The notes beneath the pieces were generated by a model. It had not been told where the DNA came from and did not search any database. It saw only the letters and a program-made list of their open reading frames with translations. Source: Primorskyibacter aestuariivivens (GTDB taxonomy: Bacteria > Pseudomonadota > Alphaproteobacteria > Rhodobacterales > Rhodobacteraceae). From it: a stretch of DNA of 64,000 nucleotides. Both the position numbers and the translations under genes were made by a program. Shown in pieces: positions 45,153-54,753 of this stretch; position 1 is the stretch's first letter, and every line of letters starts with the position of its first letter. The stretch covers positions 250,282 to 314,281 of the forward strand of contig NZ_JAQIOZ010000005.1 in assembly GCF_028023675.1 (NCBI RefSeq). Direction: 5' to 3'.

Positions 45153-45464
45153 CTACTTGTAAACGACGCCTTTCACACCGGCGGGCGCATAGGCACGGGT
45201 GCGGTGATGGCTACGCTTTTTCGTGCGCACCGGCGCGTTGTAATAATGCTCGGTCGTGGTCGGTGTTCCGCAGCAGATCACGCCATTCATCACGATGGGC
45301 TGAAGCCCCGAGGGGCAATAATTCGCGCTGGCCTGATAGGGGAACATCTGACCCGAATTGGGATCATTGGTCCCGTCACCCATATACATTTCACCCCAGG
45401 CCAGAGCGGCCGTCGCGCTTGCGGCCAGCATGCCCGCCGCCAGTGTTACCGCCTTGATACCCAT
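45153..45464 (-). CDS. Small exported hypothetical protein, 103 aa
   Basis: A signal peptide (MGIKAVTLAAGMLAASATAALA) precedes about 80 residues with three Cys (NYCPSGLQ, VICCG) and a basic C-terminus (RTKKRSHHRTRAYAP). I do not recognise a family. It should be periplasmic or secreted. An A-rich GGGGGATAG stretch before the start could serve as ribosome-binding site. No operon partner is evident. Confidence 0.7.
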   Translation of the reverse strand: MGIKAVTLAAGMLAASATAALAWGEMYMGDGTNDPNSGQMFPYQASANYCPSGLQPIVMNGVICCGTPTTTEHYYNAPVRTKKRSHHRTRAYAPAGVKGVVYK

Positions 45465-45773
45465 TCTATCCCCCGTGGTTTCGAATTGTGACTCGTCAAT
45501 ACTGATAGGCCAACGCTACGCGGTTCACGGGCCAAGTCAATGAAACTGTGCAGAAATTCTTGGTGTCCGGCATGTATTCCGGGGCAAATGGCCGATCTGC
45601 CCGGTACATCGCTCTGCTCGACAGGCGGGATTTGGCATGGTTTACTCAACCACAGGCAGGCCCGGCACAGGGCAAGGCAGGACGCATTTTCTCCTGCTGC
45701 CGACGTTTTGGCGACCCACTCCGCACATGCTTTCAGACCTTTATGAGCCAACCGATTTGAAAGGACCCCCGTG
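45465..45773. other. Intergenic region before the lipase-like gene
   Basis: About 310 bases. It has an open frame (45548-45760) without coding character or ribosome-binding site, which I do not accept. It should hold the promoters of the small exported protein (minus) and the lipase-like gene (plus). No repeat or RNA gene seen. Confidence 0.5.
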
Positions 45774-46415
45774 ATGACCAAACTCAGCTTGCTGGACGCG
45801 ACCGACCTGATCGAAGCCTCCTATGCCGGGACCAACAAGGCGGATATCCATACCGAGATCGACATTCAGGGCGTGCAGGCGCAGTTCCTCAACTCCGGTA
45901 TTCTGGTTATTCCCGGCACAAACGAGTTCTCGGACTGGTTTGATTTCAATCTCAACGTCAACAACGCCAACGCCCCCGAAAGCCATGGTTTCGAAGTGGT
46001 TCCGGGCGACAGCGGCGCGCTCTGGCATGCCGGTTTTCTGGAACACGCCCAGATCGTCTATACCTTTGCCAAGGGGCTGCGCCCGAAATTCATCGTGGGT
46101 CACAGCCTTGGCGCGGCCTCGGCCCAGATCGTCGGCACCTCGCTCAAGGTGCCCACCATCGCCTTTGCCTCGCCGCAGACCTGCCGCAGCAGTGCCCGCC
46201 TGCATGGCGAGGGCTGGGTGGTCAATATCTGCCGCGTCGATGACACGGTCTGCCACGTGCCGCCCAAGTTTCTCGGGTTCCGCACCGTGGGCAGCCGCTA
46301 TTGGATGCAGCCCGATGAACTGGACGGGGATGAAGACCACCGGATCACCAATTACCGCGAGCTTCTCAAACTCAAACGGATCAAGGACCGGGTGCCGCAA
46401 AGCTGGCCACGCTGA
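45774..46415 (+). CDS. Class 3 lipase-like alpha/beta hydrolase
   Basis: The ATG at 45774 (MTKLSLLDATDLIEASY) has an AAAGGA site upstream; a GTG one codon earlier is an alternative. The 213-residue protein has the lipase class 3 pattern: LVIPGTNEFSDWFDF as the oxyanion region, FIVGHSLGAASAQIVG as nucleophile elbow, and FASPQTCRSSA. A catalytic Asp is likely in CRVDDTVCHVPP and a His in GDEDHRITNY. No signal peptide, so a cytoplasmic role. Substrate unknown. Confidence 0.8.
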   Translation: MTKLSLLDATDLIEASYAGTNKADIHTEIDIQGVQAQFLNSGILVIPGTNEFSDWFDFNLNVNNANAPESHGFEVVPGDSGALWHAGFLEHAQIVYTFAKGLRPKFIVGHSLGAASAQIVGTSLKVPTIAFASPQTCRSSARLHGEGWVVNICRVDDTVCHVPPKFLGFRTVGSRYWMQPDELDGDEDHRITNYRELLKLKRIKDRVPQSWPR

Positions 46416-46423
46416 CCCCAGCG

Positions 46424-47224
46424 CTACTGAGTCACCACGGAACCGGCCACCTGCTCTTGCAACTCGCTTGCGCCGTCGGCGGCAAGATGGCGCAAACCTC
46501 TCCAATCAATCTCGGCCAGGAACTGTGTCAGTGCCTCCGGCGATGCGCGCGTGCTCAGTTCAAGCTCCACATGGTCAATCCTGGCCTCGAAGAACCGAAG
46601 CTTGTGCGGCCGCGCCCCGTTATCCGCCGCATCGACCGGGCCTTTGACCTCTTGCCATGCAATGTCCTGGAACTGCGCGAACGGGTGCTCTGTGTCCAGA
46701 TCGTCCCAGGCACGCTCCCAATCATCGAACATCCCCCGCAGTGTGGGGTTGTTCACGGGTTTCGTCGGTTCATACACCGTCAGAACCACCATGTTTTCGC
46801 CCATCATATAGGTTGCGGTGGTGTCTGCGATGTAGCCCTCCATCAGCACGATTTCGGCATTGGACAGGGTCTCCAGCAGGTCTGTATCAACGATTTGATA
46901 GAAGATGCGGTCGAGTACGGCATTTTGCGCATCGCTGTAGAGGAACCAATCCGCGCCGTCATTGCCCAGCTCGCCCTGCCACCCGTCCGGCGCGGCAGGC
47001 ATGAGCCCCGCGATCCGGCTCGATTTCCGGAACGCGATGGACAGCCACCCGCCCTTGTCCTGCAACCGGTCCTGCAAGCTGCGCACATAATGCGCGGTGC
47101 CAAAGTCCTTTTTCCCCGATGCCATCATCTGCAGCGTGTAATCCACAGCAAAGCCGGTCAGAGCCAAGCCCGCCAGAAGGAAGAGAAAAGCGATTTTTCC
47201 AAAAATGAACCTCAAGATGAACAT
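46424..47224 (-). CDS. Membrane-anchored hypothetical protein, 266 aa
   Basis: The start at 47224 (MFILRFIFGKIAFLFLLAGL) follows a GGGAG site. One N-terminal membrane helix (about 4-28) is followed by a soluble, presumably periplasmic part with a mixed alpha/beta character: WFLYSDAQNAVLDRIFYQIV, MGENMVVLTVYEP, FQDIAWQEVKGP. I do not recognise a domain. The region between residues 45 and 75 (SLQDRLQDKGGWLSIAFRKS) is amphipathic. It converges with the lipase-like gene, stops eight bases apart. Confidence 0.7.
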   Translation of the reverse strand: MFILRFIFGKIAFLFLLAGLALTGFAVDYTLQMMASGKKDFGTAHYVRSLQDRLQDKGGWLSIAFRKSSRIAGLMPAAPDGWQGELGNDGADWFLYSDAQNAVLDRIFYQIVDTDLLETLSNAEIVLMEGYIADTTATYMMGENMVVLTVYEPTKPVNNPTLRGMFDDWERAWDDLDTEHPFAQFQDIAWQEVKGPVDAADNGARPHKLRFFEARIDHVELELSTRASPEALTQFLAEIDWRGLRHLAADGASELQEQVAGSVVTQ

Positions 47225-47434
47225 GCCCGACTCCCGTACAATCTTGCCGGTAGTCATGTCCTGAAATCAGGGCCGAAATCGGGTGGTTGCGGGGAAACAT
47301 CCCGACGCAGGATAGCGTCAACCGTACCCCGCGTACACAGACACAAATCCCCGCCCGGTGCATGTGCATGGACGGGGGCCCGACCGCTGGCAAATCGACT
47401 GCGCTGCCTGGCCTCAGAATGTCGGTGCCATCCG

Positions 47435-47686
47435 TCAACGACACTCACGCGCCAGACCCGAACATGAGCGGGTCGCGTTGCCACGGTTGACGACCACGCC
47501 GCGTGAAGGCTCTTCCTCTGGCGCATCAAAGCCCAAAAACGCCAGGAAACGGCCCCAAGCGCTTTCAGCCTCTGCCGCGCGCTTCGCCTCAAGACGCTGC
47601 ATCTCGATCGAATTGTAATCGCGGTCCTCGACAGACCCGAAATAGTCCGCCGCCCCAAACTGAGATTTTGCCGATATCAGGACCAC
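47435..47686 (-). CDS. Doubtful small ORF, 83 aa
   Basis: A minus-strand frame reads FGAADYFGSVEDRDYNSIEM, QRLEAKRAAEAESAWGRFL and AFLGFDAPEEEPSRG. The acidic and alanine-rich helix has a coding look, but there is no ATG at a sensible place (GTG at 47686 assumed) and no clear ribosome-binding site. It could be a decayed gene or a small protein with non-standard start. Confidence 0.3.
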   Translation of the reverse strand: MVLISAKSQFGAADYFGSVEDRDYNSIEMQRLEAKRAAEAESAWGRFLAFLGFDAPEEEPSRGVVVNRGNATRSCSGLARECR

Positions 47687-47760
47687 AAGACCGGGCGTCC
47701 GATTGAACGGCCATGAATGCCCGACCGGGCCTTGGAGCCGCCGATATCCACAAATTGTTC

Positions 47761-49002
<1,242 letters not shown>

Positions 49003-49009
49003 GACATGC

Positions 49010-49028
49010 GGTGGGCAAATTGCCCACC
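49010..49028 (+). terminator. Hairpin between mreB and mreC
   Basis: GGTGGGCAA-A-TTGCCCACC forms a strong stem eight bases after the mreB stop, without a T-run. It may end part of the transcripts or protect the mreB 3-prime end. The flank TGCCCACCCTACGC is the reverse complement of the flank at the gcrA terminator. Confidence 0.55.
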
Positions 49029-49121
49029 CTACGCCCGGCCCAAGCAAAGATGTGATTGCCCCGGCGCTGGATTGACCATTGATGCGCGTGATATACGCGA
49101 TGCACCGGGTTTGGAGCATAA

Positions 49122-50033
49122 ATGGCCAGAGACCGCACACAACAGGACGAATACGCAACACCGCTGCGCCGCCTTCTGACGGCGGTGGTGGTGCTGGTGC
49201 TGATCGGTCTGTTCCTCTTGTGGCGGATCGACAGCCCCCGGGTCGAACGGTTCCGGGTGCAGGTGGTCGACCGGGTCATGCCAAGCTTTTCCTGGGCCAT
49301 GGCCCCGGTGACGGCCACCGTGAACCTGATCCGGGACTTCCAGTCCTATCAGTCGCTCTACGAACAGAACCAGGAATTGCGCCGCGAATTGCAGCAGATG
49401 AAAAGCTGGAAAGAGGCCGCGCTGCAGCTGGAACAGGAAAATGCCCGACTGCTGGATTTGAACAATGTGCGGCTGGACCCGGAACTGACCTATGTGACCG
49501 GTGTGGTCCTGGCCGATAGTGGCTCACCCTTCCGCCAGTCGCTGCTGCTCAATGTTGGCGCGCGGGACGGGATTCAGGATGGCTGGGCCGCGATGGACGG
49601 GCTGGGCTTTGTCGGGCGCATCTCGGGCGTGGGCCAGCGGACGGCGCGTGTCGTGATGGTCACGGACACCTCAAGCCGCGTGCCCGCCCTGATCCAGCCC
49701 TCGGGGCAGCGCGCGCTGGTGGTGGGGGACAATTCCATGGTCCCGCCGATTGATTTTCTGGAAAACCCCGATCTCATCCGCCCCGGCGACCGGGTCGTGA
49801 CCTCGGGCGATGGCGGTGTGCTGCCGCCGGGCCTTGTGATCGGTCAGGTGGCCAAGGACCCCGGAGGCCGGCTGCGCGTGCGCTTGTCGGCGGATATCGA
49901 GCGGCTGGAATTCCTGCGTGTGCTGCGCGCCCATGGCACGCCCGCGGTGACCGGCGCCGGCGAAGTCGTTGGCCCGAACGCCGCAGAAACACCCGAAGAA
50001 GAGACTACAGCCGGGGAACAGGCGGATGGTTGA
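49122..50033 (+). CDS. mreC: Rod-shape-determining protein MreC
   Basis: The 303-residue protein has one N-terminal membrane helix (about 17-35), a periplasmic coiled coil (about 72-115: YEQNQELRRELQQMKSWKEA), and the two-barrel MreC domain with GVVLADSGSPFRQSLLLNVG and PGDRVVTSGDGGVLPPGLVI. It links the MreB filament with PBP2 in the periplasm. The C-terminus is acidic (ETPEEETTAGEQ). It overlaps mreD by eight bases. Confidence 0.95.
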   Translation: MARDRTQQDEYATPLRRLLTAVVVLVLIGLFLLWRIDSPRVERFRVQVVDRVMPSFSWAMAPVTATVNLIRDFQSYQSLYEQNQELRRELQQMKSWKEAALQLEQENARLLDLNNVRLDPELTYVTGVVLADSGSPFRQSLLLNVGARDGIQDGWAAMDGLGFVGRISGVGQRTARVVMVTDTSSRVPALIQPSGQRALVVGDNSMVPPIDFLENPDLIRPGDRVVTSGDGGVLPPGLVIGQVAKDPGGRLRVRLSADIERLEFLRVLRAHGTPAVTGAGEVVGPNAAETPEEETTAGEQADG

Positions 50034-50565
50034 ACGCAATACATTCCGTCTTTGGACCATGCGCGCGACCTTCCTGATGTTGGGCCTCGCGACCATCTTC
50101 GTCTACCTGCTGCCGCTCCAGACCGGTCCGGGCCGCTGGCCCACGCCTGACATCCTCCTGGCGCTCTGTCTCGCGTGGTCGCTGCGTCGGCCGGACTTTG
50201 CCCCGGTCATCAGCATCGGGCTGCTGATGCTGCTGGCCGACCTGATGTTCCAGCGTCCGCCGGGATTGTTTGCGGCCATGGCCGTCATCGCCTCTGAGGC
50301 GATGCGCCGACGCGGCCCCGGCCTGCGCGATGCCGGATTTGTAACAGAGCTTCTGACCGTTGCGTTGAGCATCGCGGTGATCACCATAGCCTATCGCGTG
50401 GCGCTGACGCTCCTGGTGCTGCCGCGCCCGTCGCTGGGATTGTCTTTGGTGCAGGCCATGCTGACCATCACAGCCTACCCGGTGGTAGTTGCCGTGTCGC
50501 AACTGGTCTTTGGTGTGCGCACACAGACCCAGGCCGAACTGGCCTCGGGACGGGGGCGCGCATGA
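50026..50565 (+). CDS. mreD: Rod-shape-determining protein MreD
   Basis: The ATG at 50026 (MVERNTFRLWTMRATF) overlaps the mreC stop and gives 179 residues with five or so membrane helices. Sequence is weakly conserved as usual for MreD, but GRWPTPDILLALCLAWSLRR and LADLMFQRPPGLF fit, and position between mreC and mrdA settles the call. It assists MreC in the elongasome. Confidence 0.92.
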   Translation: MVERNTFRLWTMRATFLMLGLATIFVYLLPLQTGPGRWPTPDILLALCLAWSLRRPDFAPVISIGLLMLLADLMFQRPPGLFAAMAVIASEAMRRRGPGLRDAGFVTELLTVALSIAVITIAYRVALTLLVLPRPSLGLSLVQAMLTITAYPVVVAVSQLVFGVRTQTQAELASGRGRA

Positions 50566-52505
50566 GACGCCCGGCCAAGGATACCGCGGCCTCGCACCGC
50601 AAGATTTCGCGCCGCGGTCTGATCGTGGGCGGGTTGCAGGCCGGGTTTGTCGGGCTGCTGGGGTTCCGCATGCGCCAGCTACAGGTCGATCAGGCCGACG
50701 AGTTCCGCTTTCTCGCCGAAGAGAACCGGGTCAACATTCGCCTGATCCCGCCCGCGCGCGGCGAAATCTTTGACCGCAACGGTGTGGCCATTGCCGAAAA
50801 CGAACCGGCCTATCGCATCACCATCGTGCGCGAGGATGCGGGCGATGTGGAGGCGGTGGTCGCGCGGCTGGGGAAATTGGTCGAGTTGGACCCCGAGGAA
50901 CTCGAACGCGCGATGACCGAGATGAAACGCTCGGCCCCGTTCCTGCCCATCACCGTGGCCGACCGCGTCACGTGGGAGGATATTTCCCGCGTTGCCGTCA
51001 ACGGCCCTGCCCTGCCCGGTGTCACGCCCGAGGTCGGGCTGTCGCGCCACTATCCGATGGGCCGCGATTTCGCCCATGTGGTGGGCTATGTCGGTCCCGT
51101 CTCGGACCGCGACCTGAGCCGCTATGAAGACCCGCCGCCGCTGTTGCGCATCCCGCGGTTCCAGATCGGCAAGGTCGGCGTTGAATCGCGGCTTGAGGAA
51201 CAATTGCGCGGCTCTGCCGGGGCCAAGCGGGTCGAGGTCAACGCCGTGGGGCGCGTCATGCGGGAACTGAGCCGTCGCGAAGGCACCGGCGGTGCCACGG
51301 TACAGCTCACCATCGACAGCGACCTGCAGAACTATGTGCAGGCGCGACTGGGCGAGGAAAGCGCCAGCGTCGTGGTGATGGACCTTCAAAGCGGCGATCT
51401 GCTGACCGCGGCCTCCTCGCCCTCCTATGACCCGAACAAATTCGTGCGCGGCATCTCGGTGGCCGACTATGGCCTGTTGCGCGACAATGATCATCGTCCG
51501 CTGGCCTCCAAGACGGTGCAGGACGCCTATCCCCCCGGCTCCACCTTCAAGATGGTCACCGTTCTGGCCGCGATGGATGCGGGGCTGGTCGCACCCGATG
51601 AAACCGTCTGGTGCCCCGGCCATCTGGAAGTGTCAGGGCGCAAGTTCCACTGCTGGAAACGCGCGGGCCACGGCCATATGAACCTTGAACAATCCCTGCG
51701 CGAAAGCTGCGATGTCTATTACTACGACCTCGCGCTCAAGGTGGGCATCGAACGCATCGCCGAAATGGCCCGGCGACTGGGTCTGGGGCAGGCCCATGAC
51801 GTGCCGATGTCCGCCGTGACCAGCGGGCTGGTCCCGGACAAACAGTGGAAACAGGTGAACCGGGGCGCGGATTGGGTGATCGGCGACAGCGTGAACGCCT
51901 CGATCGGGCAGGGTTTTGTGCTCACCTCGCCACTGCAACTGGCGGTGATGACCGCACGCATCGCGACGGGCCGCTCCATCGCCCCGCGCCTGATCAAGAC
52001 CATCGACGGCATCGAACAGCCGGGCACGCCCGGCGAGAGCCTCGGGCTGAATGAAAACCACCTGCGCCAGGTGCGCCGCGCCATGTACGCGGTCAGCAAC
52101 AACCGCCGTGGCACGGCCTATGGCAGCCGGATCATCGCTGACGAGATGCGGCTCGCGGGCAAAACCGGCACGTCACAGGTGCGCAACATCACCGCTGCCG
52201 AACGCGCGCGCGGCGTGACCCGCAACCAGGACCTGCCCTGGGAACGGCGCGACCACGCGCTGTTTGTCAACTTCGCGCCCTATGACAACCCGCGCATCGC
52301 GGTGGCCACAGTGGTGGAACATGGCGGCGGCGGCTCAACCGCGGCGGCCCCGATTGGCCGGGACGTCACGCTGCAGGCGCTTTACGGAGAAGACCCTCCG
52401 CTCGACGCCTATCCTAGCAAGGACCGCTCGCGCATCAAGGCGCAGCAGGAACGGCTGGCCCGCGAACGCCCCCTGCGCGGCGCACCCAGCAGCGATCAGG
52501 CCTGA
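50562..52505 (+). CDS. mrdA: Penicillin-binding protein 2 (transpeptidase of the elongasome)
   Basis: The 647-residue protein has a membrane helix (about 18-37), a pedestal domain with IPPARGEIFDRNGVAIAEN (about 61-80), and a transpeptidase domain with the catalytic S327-x-x-K330 (PPGSTFK), S382-C-D384, and K534-T-G-T537. The SxD in place of SxN is usual for PBP2. It cross-links new peptidoglycan during side-wall growth together with RodA. Its start overlaps the mreD stop as ATGA. The tail beyond about 610 is Arg-rich. Confidence 0.95.
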   Translation: MRRPAKDTAASHRKISRRGLIVGGLQAGFVGLLGFRMRQLQVDQADEFRFLAEENRVNIRLIPPARGEIFDRNGVAIAENEPAYRITIVREDAGDVEAVVARLGKLVELDPEELERAMTEMKRSAPFLPITVADRVTWEDISRVAVNGPALPGVTPEVGLSRHYPMGRDFAHVVGYVGPVSDRDLSRYEDPPPLLRIPRFQIGKVGVESRLEEQLRGSAGAKRVEVNAVGRVMRELSRREGTGGATVQLTIDSDLQNYVQARLGEESASVVVMDLQSGDLLTAASSPSYDPNKFVRGISVADYGLLRDNDHRPLASKTVQDAYPPGSTFKMVTVLAAMDAGLVAPDETVWCPGHLEVSGRKFHCWKRAGHGHMNLEQSLRESCDVYYYDLALKVGIERIAEMARRLGLGQAHDVPMSAVTSGLVPDKQWKQVNRGADWVIGDSVNASIGQGFVLTSPLQLAVMTARIATGRSIAPRLIKTIDGIEQPGTPGESLGLNENHLRQVRRAMYAVSNNRRGTAYGSRIIADEMRLAGKTGTSQVRNITAAERARGVTRNQDLPWERRDHALFVNFAPYDNPRIAVATVVEHGGGGSTAAAPIGRDVTLQALYGEDPPLDAYPSKDRSRIKAQQERLARERPLRGAPSSDQA

Positions 52506-52515
52506 GGGGTGCGCG

Positions 52516-53664
52516 ATGTCCTATCTTGAGTATAACGTCAAACATGTGCCCTCGGGGCCGCGCAAGATCCTGTTTCTCAACTGGCCGCTGGCGCTGCTGC
52601 TGGGCGCCGTGGCGAGCGTCGGGTTCCTGATGCTCTACTCTGTCGCGGGCGGATCTTTCTCACCCTGGGCAGAACCCCAGATGAAACGCTTTGCCGCCGG
52701 TTTCGTCATCATGCTGTTTGTCGCCATGGTGCCGATCTGGTTCTGGCGAAACCTTGCGGTTGTGGCCTATGCGGTGTCCATCGCGCTTCTGATCGCTGTG
52801 GAATTCTTTGGCGCGGTCGGCATGGGCGCTCAACGCTGGATCGAACTGGGGCCACTCAGGCTGCAGCCCTCGGAGCTGATGAAAATCGGCCTCGTGATGA
52901 TCCTCGCGGCCTATTACGACTGGCTTCCGGTCAAGAAAACCTCGCGCCCGCTCTGGGTGGTGATCCCGGTGCTGATCATCCTCTTTCCCACCGCATTGGT
53001 GCTGAACCAGCCGGACCTTGGCACCGCGATCCTGCTGCTCACGGCGGGGGGATTGCTGATGTTCATGGCCGGGGTGCATTGGGGCTATTTCGCCGTGGTA
53101 CTGGCGGCGCTTGGCGCGCTGATCACGGCGGTATTCCAGAGCCGCGGCACCGACTGGCAATTGCTCAAGGATTACCAGTTCCGGCGCATCGACACCTTCC
53201 TTGATCCATCGAGCGACCCCTTGGGCGCGGGCTATCACATCACCCAGTCCAAGATCGCGCTGGGGTCTGGTGGCTGGACCGGACGCGGTTTCATGCAGGG
53301 CACGCAATCGCGGCTCAACTTCCTGCCCGAGAAACATACCGATTTCATCTTCACCACGCTGGCCGAGGAATTCGGCTTTGTCGGGGCCTTCTCACTCCTT
53401 GGGCTCTACGCGCTGATCATCTTCTTCTGCATCTCGTCGGCGCTGCAGAACAGGGATCGCTTTGCCTCGCTCATGACGCTGGGCATCGCGACGACCTTCT
53501 TCCTGTTCTTTGCCGTCAACATGTCCATGGTGATGGGGCTGGCCCCCGTGGTGGGCGTGCCGCTGCCGCTGGTGAGCTATGGCGGCTCGGCGATGCTGAT
53601 CCTGATGCTGGGCTTCGGGCTGGTGCAATCGGCCCATGTGCACAGGCCAAGGGGAGCCGCATGA
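52516..53664 (+). CDS. rodA: RodA, SEDS peptidoglycan glycosyltransferase
   Basis: The ATG at 52516 (MSYLEYNVKHVPSGPRKILF) gives 382 residues with ten membrane helices. SEDS hallmarks are GAQRWIELGPLRLQPSELMK, LNQPDLGTAILLL, and PLPLVSYGGSAML, with FLPEKHTDFIFTTLAEEFG between. RodA polymerises glycan strands with PBP2. A GAGGGG site lies upstream. Its stop overlaps the start of the GhrA-type reductase (ATGA), an unusual operon end. Confidence 0.95.
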   Translation: MSYLEYNVKHVPSGPRKILFLNWPLALLLGAVASVGFLMLYSVAGGSFSPWAEPQMKRFAAGFVIMLFVAMVPIWFWRNLAVVAYAVSIALLIAVEFFGAVGMGAQRWIELGPLRLQPSELMKIGLVMILAAYYDWLPVKKTSRPLWVVIPVLIILFPTALVLNQPDLGTAILLLTAGGLLMFMAGVHWGYFAVVLAALGALITAVFQSRGTDWQLLKDYQFRRIDTFLDPSSDPLGAGYHITQSKIALGSGGWTGRGFMQGTQSRLNFLPEKHTDFIFTTLAEEFGFVGAFSLLGLYALIIFFCISSALQNRDRFASLMTLGIATTFFLFFAVNMSMVMGLAPVVGVPLPLVSYGGSAMLILMLGFGLVQSAHVHRPRGAA

Positions 53665-54590
53665 TCAATATCCTGTTTGCCGCGCGCTCCGAACGCTGGG
53701 CGGAATACGAACAGCCGCTACGCGATGCGCTGGATGCGCTTGGCCTGCCCTATCATCTGGCACAGGATATTGCGCCAGAAGACGTGGATTACATCGTCTA
53801 TGCCCCAAACTCCGAACTTCAGGACTTCACCCCCTACACCCGTTGCAAGGCGGTGCTGAATATCTGGGCCGGGGTCGAGGCGATCGTGGGCAACAGTACC
53901 CTGACCCAACCGCTGGCGCGCATGGTGGGCGGCGGGCTGACCGAGGGCATGGTGGAATGGGTGACGGGCCATGTGCTGCGCCACCACCTTGGGATGGATG
54001 CCCATATCGTGAACCCGGATCACACATGGGAACCGGTTGCGCCGCCGCTGGCCATGGAGCGCCCGGTGACCATTCTGGGGATGGGGGCACTGGGCGCGGC
54101 GGTGGGCAAGGCACTTGTTGCGCTGGGCTTCCCTGTCACGGGATGGAGCCGCACCCCCAAGGATCTGCCCGGCATCCGCTGCCTGTCTGGACCCGAGGGG
54201 CTGAGCGAGGCGCTGACCGGGGCGCAGATCGTGGTGCTGCTGCTGCCCGATACGCCGGACACGGAAAACGTGTTGAATGCCGGGACGCTGGCGCTCATGG
54301 CACCTGGTGCTTTTGTGATCAATCCGGGTCGCGGACCGCTAATCGACGATGACGCGCTGCTGGCCGCGCTGGACAGCGGACAGGTGGCCCATGCCACGCT
54401 GGACGTATTCCGAACCGAACCGCTGCCACAGGATCACCCCTACTGGTCCCATCCCAAAGTGACCGTGACGCCGCATGTGGCCTCCGAGACGCGCGCCGTC
54501 ATGGCGGCAGAGGTAATCGCCGGGAATATCCGCCGTGGCGAGGCGGGAGAGCCGTTCCAGCATGTGGTGGATCGCAACGCCGGATATTGA
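53661..54590 (+). CDS. Glyoxylate/hydroxypyruvate reductase A type dehydrogenase
   Basis: The 309-residue protein is of the GhrA group of D-2-hydroxyacid dehydrogenases: NILFAARSERWAEYEQPLRD at the start, nucleotide loop VTILGMGALGAAVGKAL, catalytic Arg in VINPGRGPLIDDDALL, and His in TVTPHVASETRAV. WSRTPK after the second strand suggests NADPH. It likely reduces glyoxylate and hydroxypyruvate. The gene overlaps rodA by four bases, so its translation depends on the rod operon; a metabolic link with wall synthesis is not known to me. It shares only the family with the dehydrogenase at 22166. Confidence 0.88.
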   Translation: MINILFAARSERWAEYEQPLRDALDALGLPYHLAQDIAPEDVDYIVYAPNSELQDFTPYTRCKAVLNIWAGVEAIVGNSTLTQPLARMVGGGLTEGMVEWVTGHVLRHHLGMDAHIVNPDHTWEPVAPPLAMERPVTILGMGALGAAVGKALVALGFPVTGWSRTPKDLPGIRCLSGPEGLSEALTGAQIVVLLLPDTPDTENVLNAGTLALMAPGAFVINPGRGPLIDDDALLAALDSGQVAHATLDVFRTEPLPQDHPYWSHPKVTVTPHVASETRAVMAAEVIAGNIRRGEAGEPFQHVVDRNAGY

Positions 54591-54596
54591 GGCAGC

Positions 54597-54642
54597 GATT
54601 TCTTCGAAAGAAATCGGACCGAAATCTTTTGAAGATTTCGGT
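54597..54642. repeat. Two adjacent AT-rich palindromes after the rod operon
   Basis: GATTTCTT-CGA-AAGAAATC (54597-54615) and ACCGAAATCTT-TTG-AAGATTTCGGT (54618-54642) sit side by side directly after the reductase stop. A similar pair is at 63443-63486. The double hairpin probably ends transcription, as one member of a dispersed family. Confidence 0.65.
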
Positions 54643-54753
54643 TCCATGCCCGTGCAACTGCGACGCCCGGGCGCTTGCCGATCCGGACCCGGCGTCTTAG
54701 GTTACTGGGAAAGCCCACAAAATCGCCCCACTCTGTTTCCAAAGCGGATATTC

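Noticed and set aside
45548..45760. Plus-strand frame of 70 codons before the lipase-like gene
   Set aside because: No ribosome-binding site, no coding-like composition and no recognisable motif.
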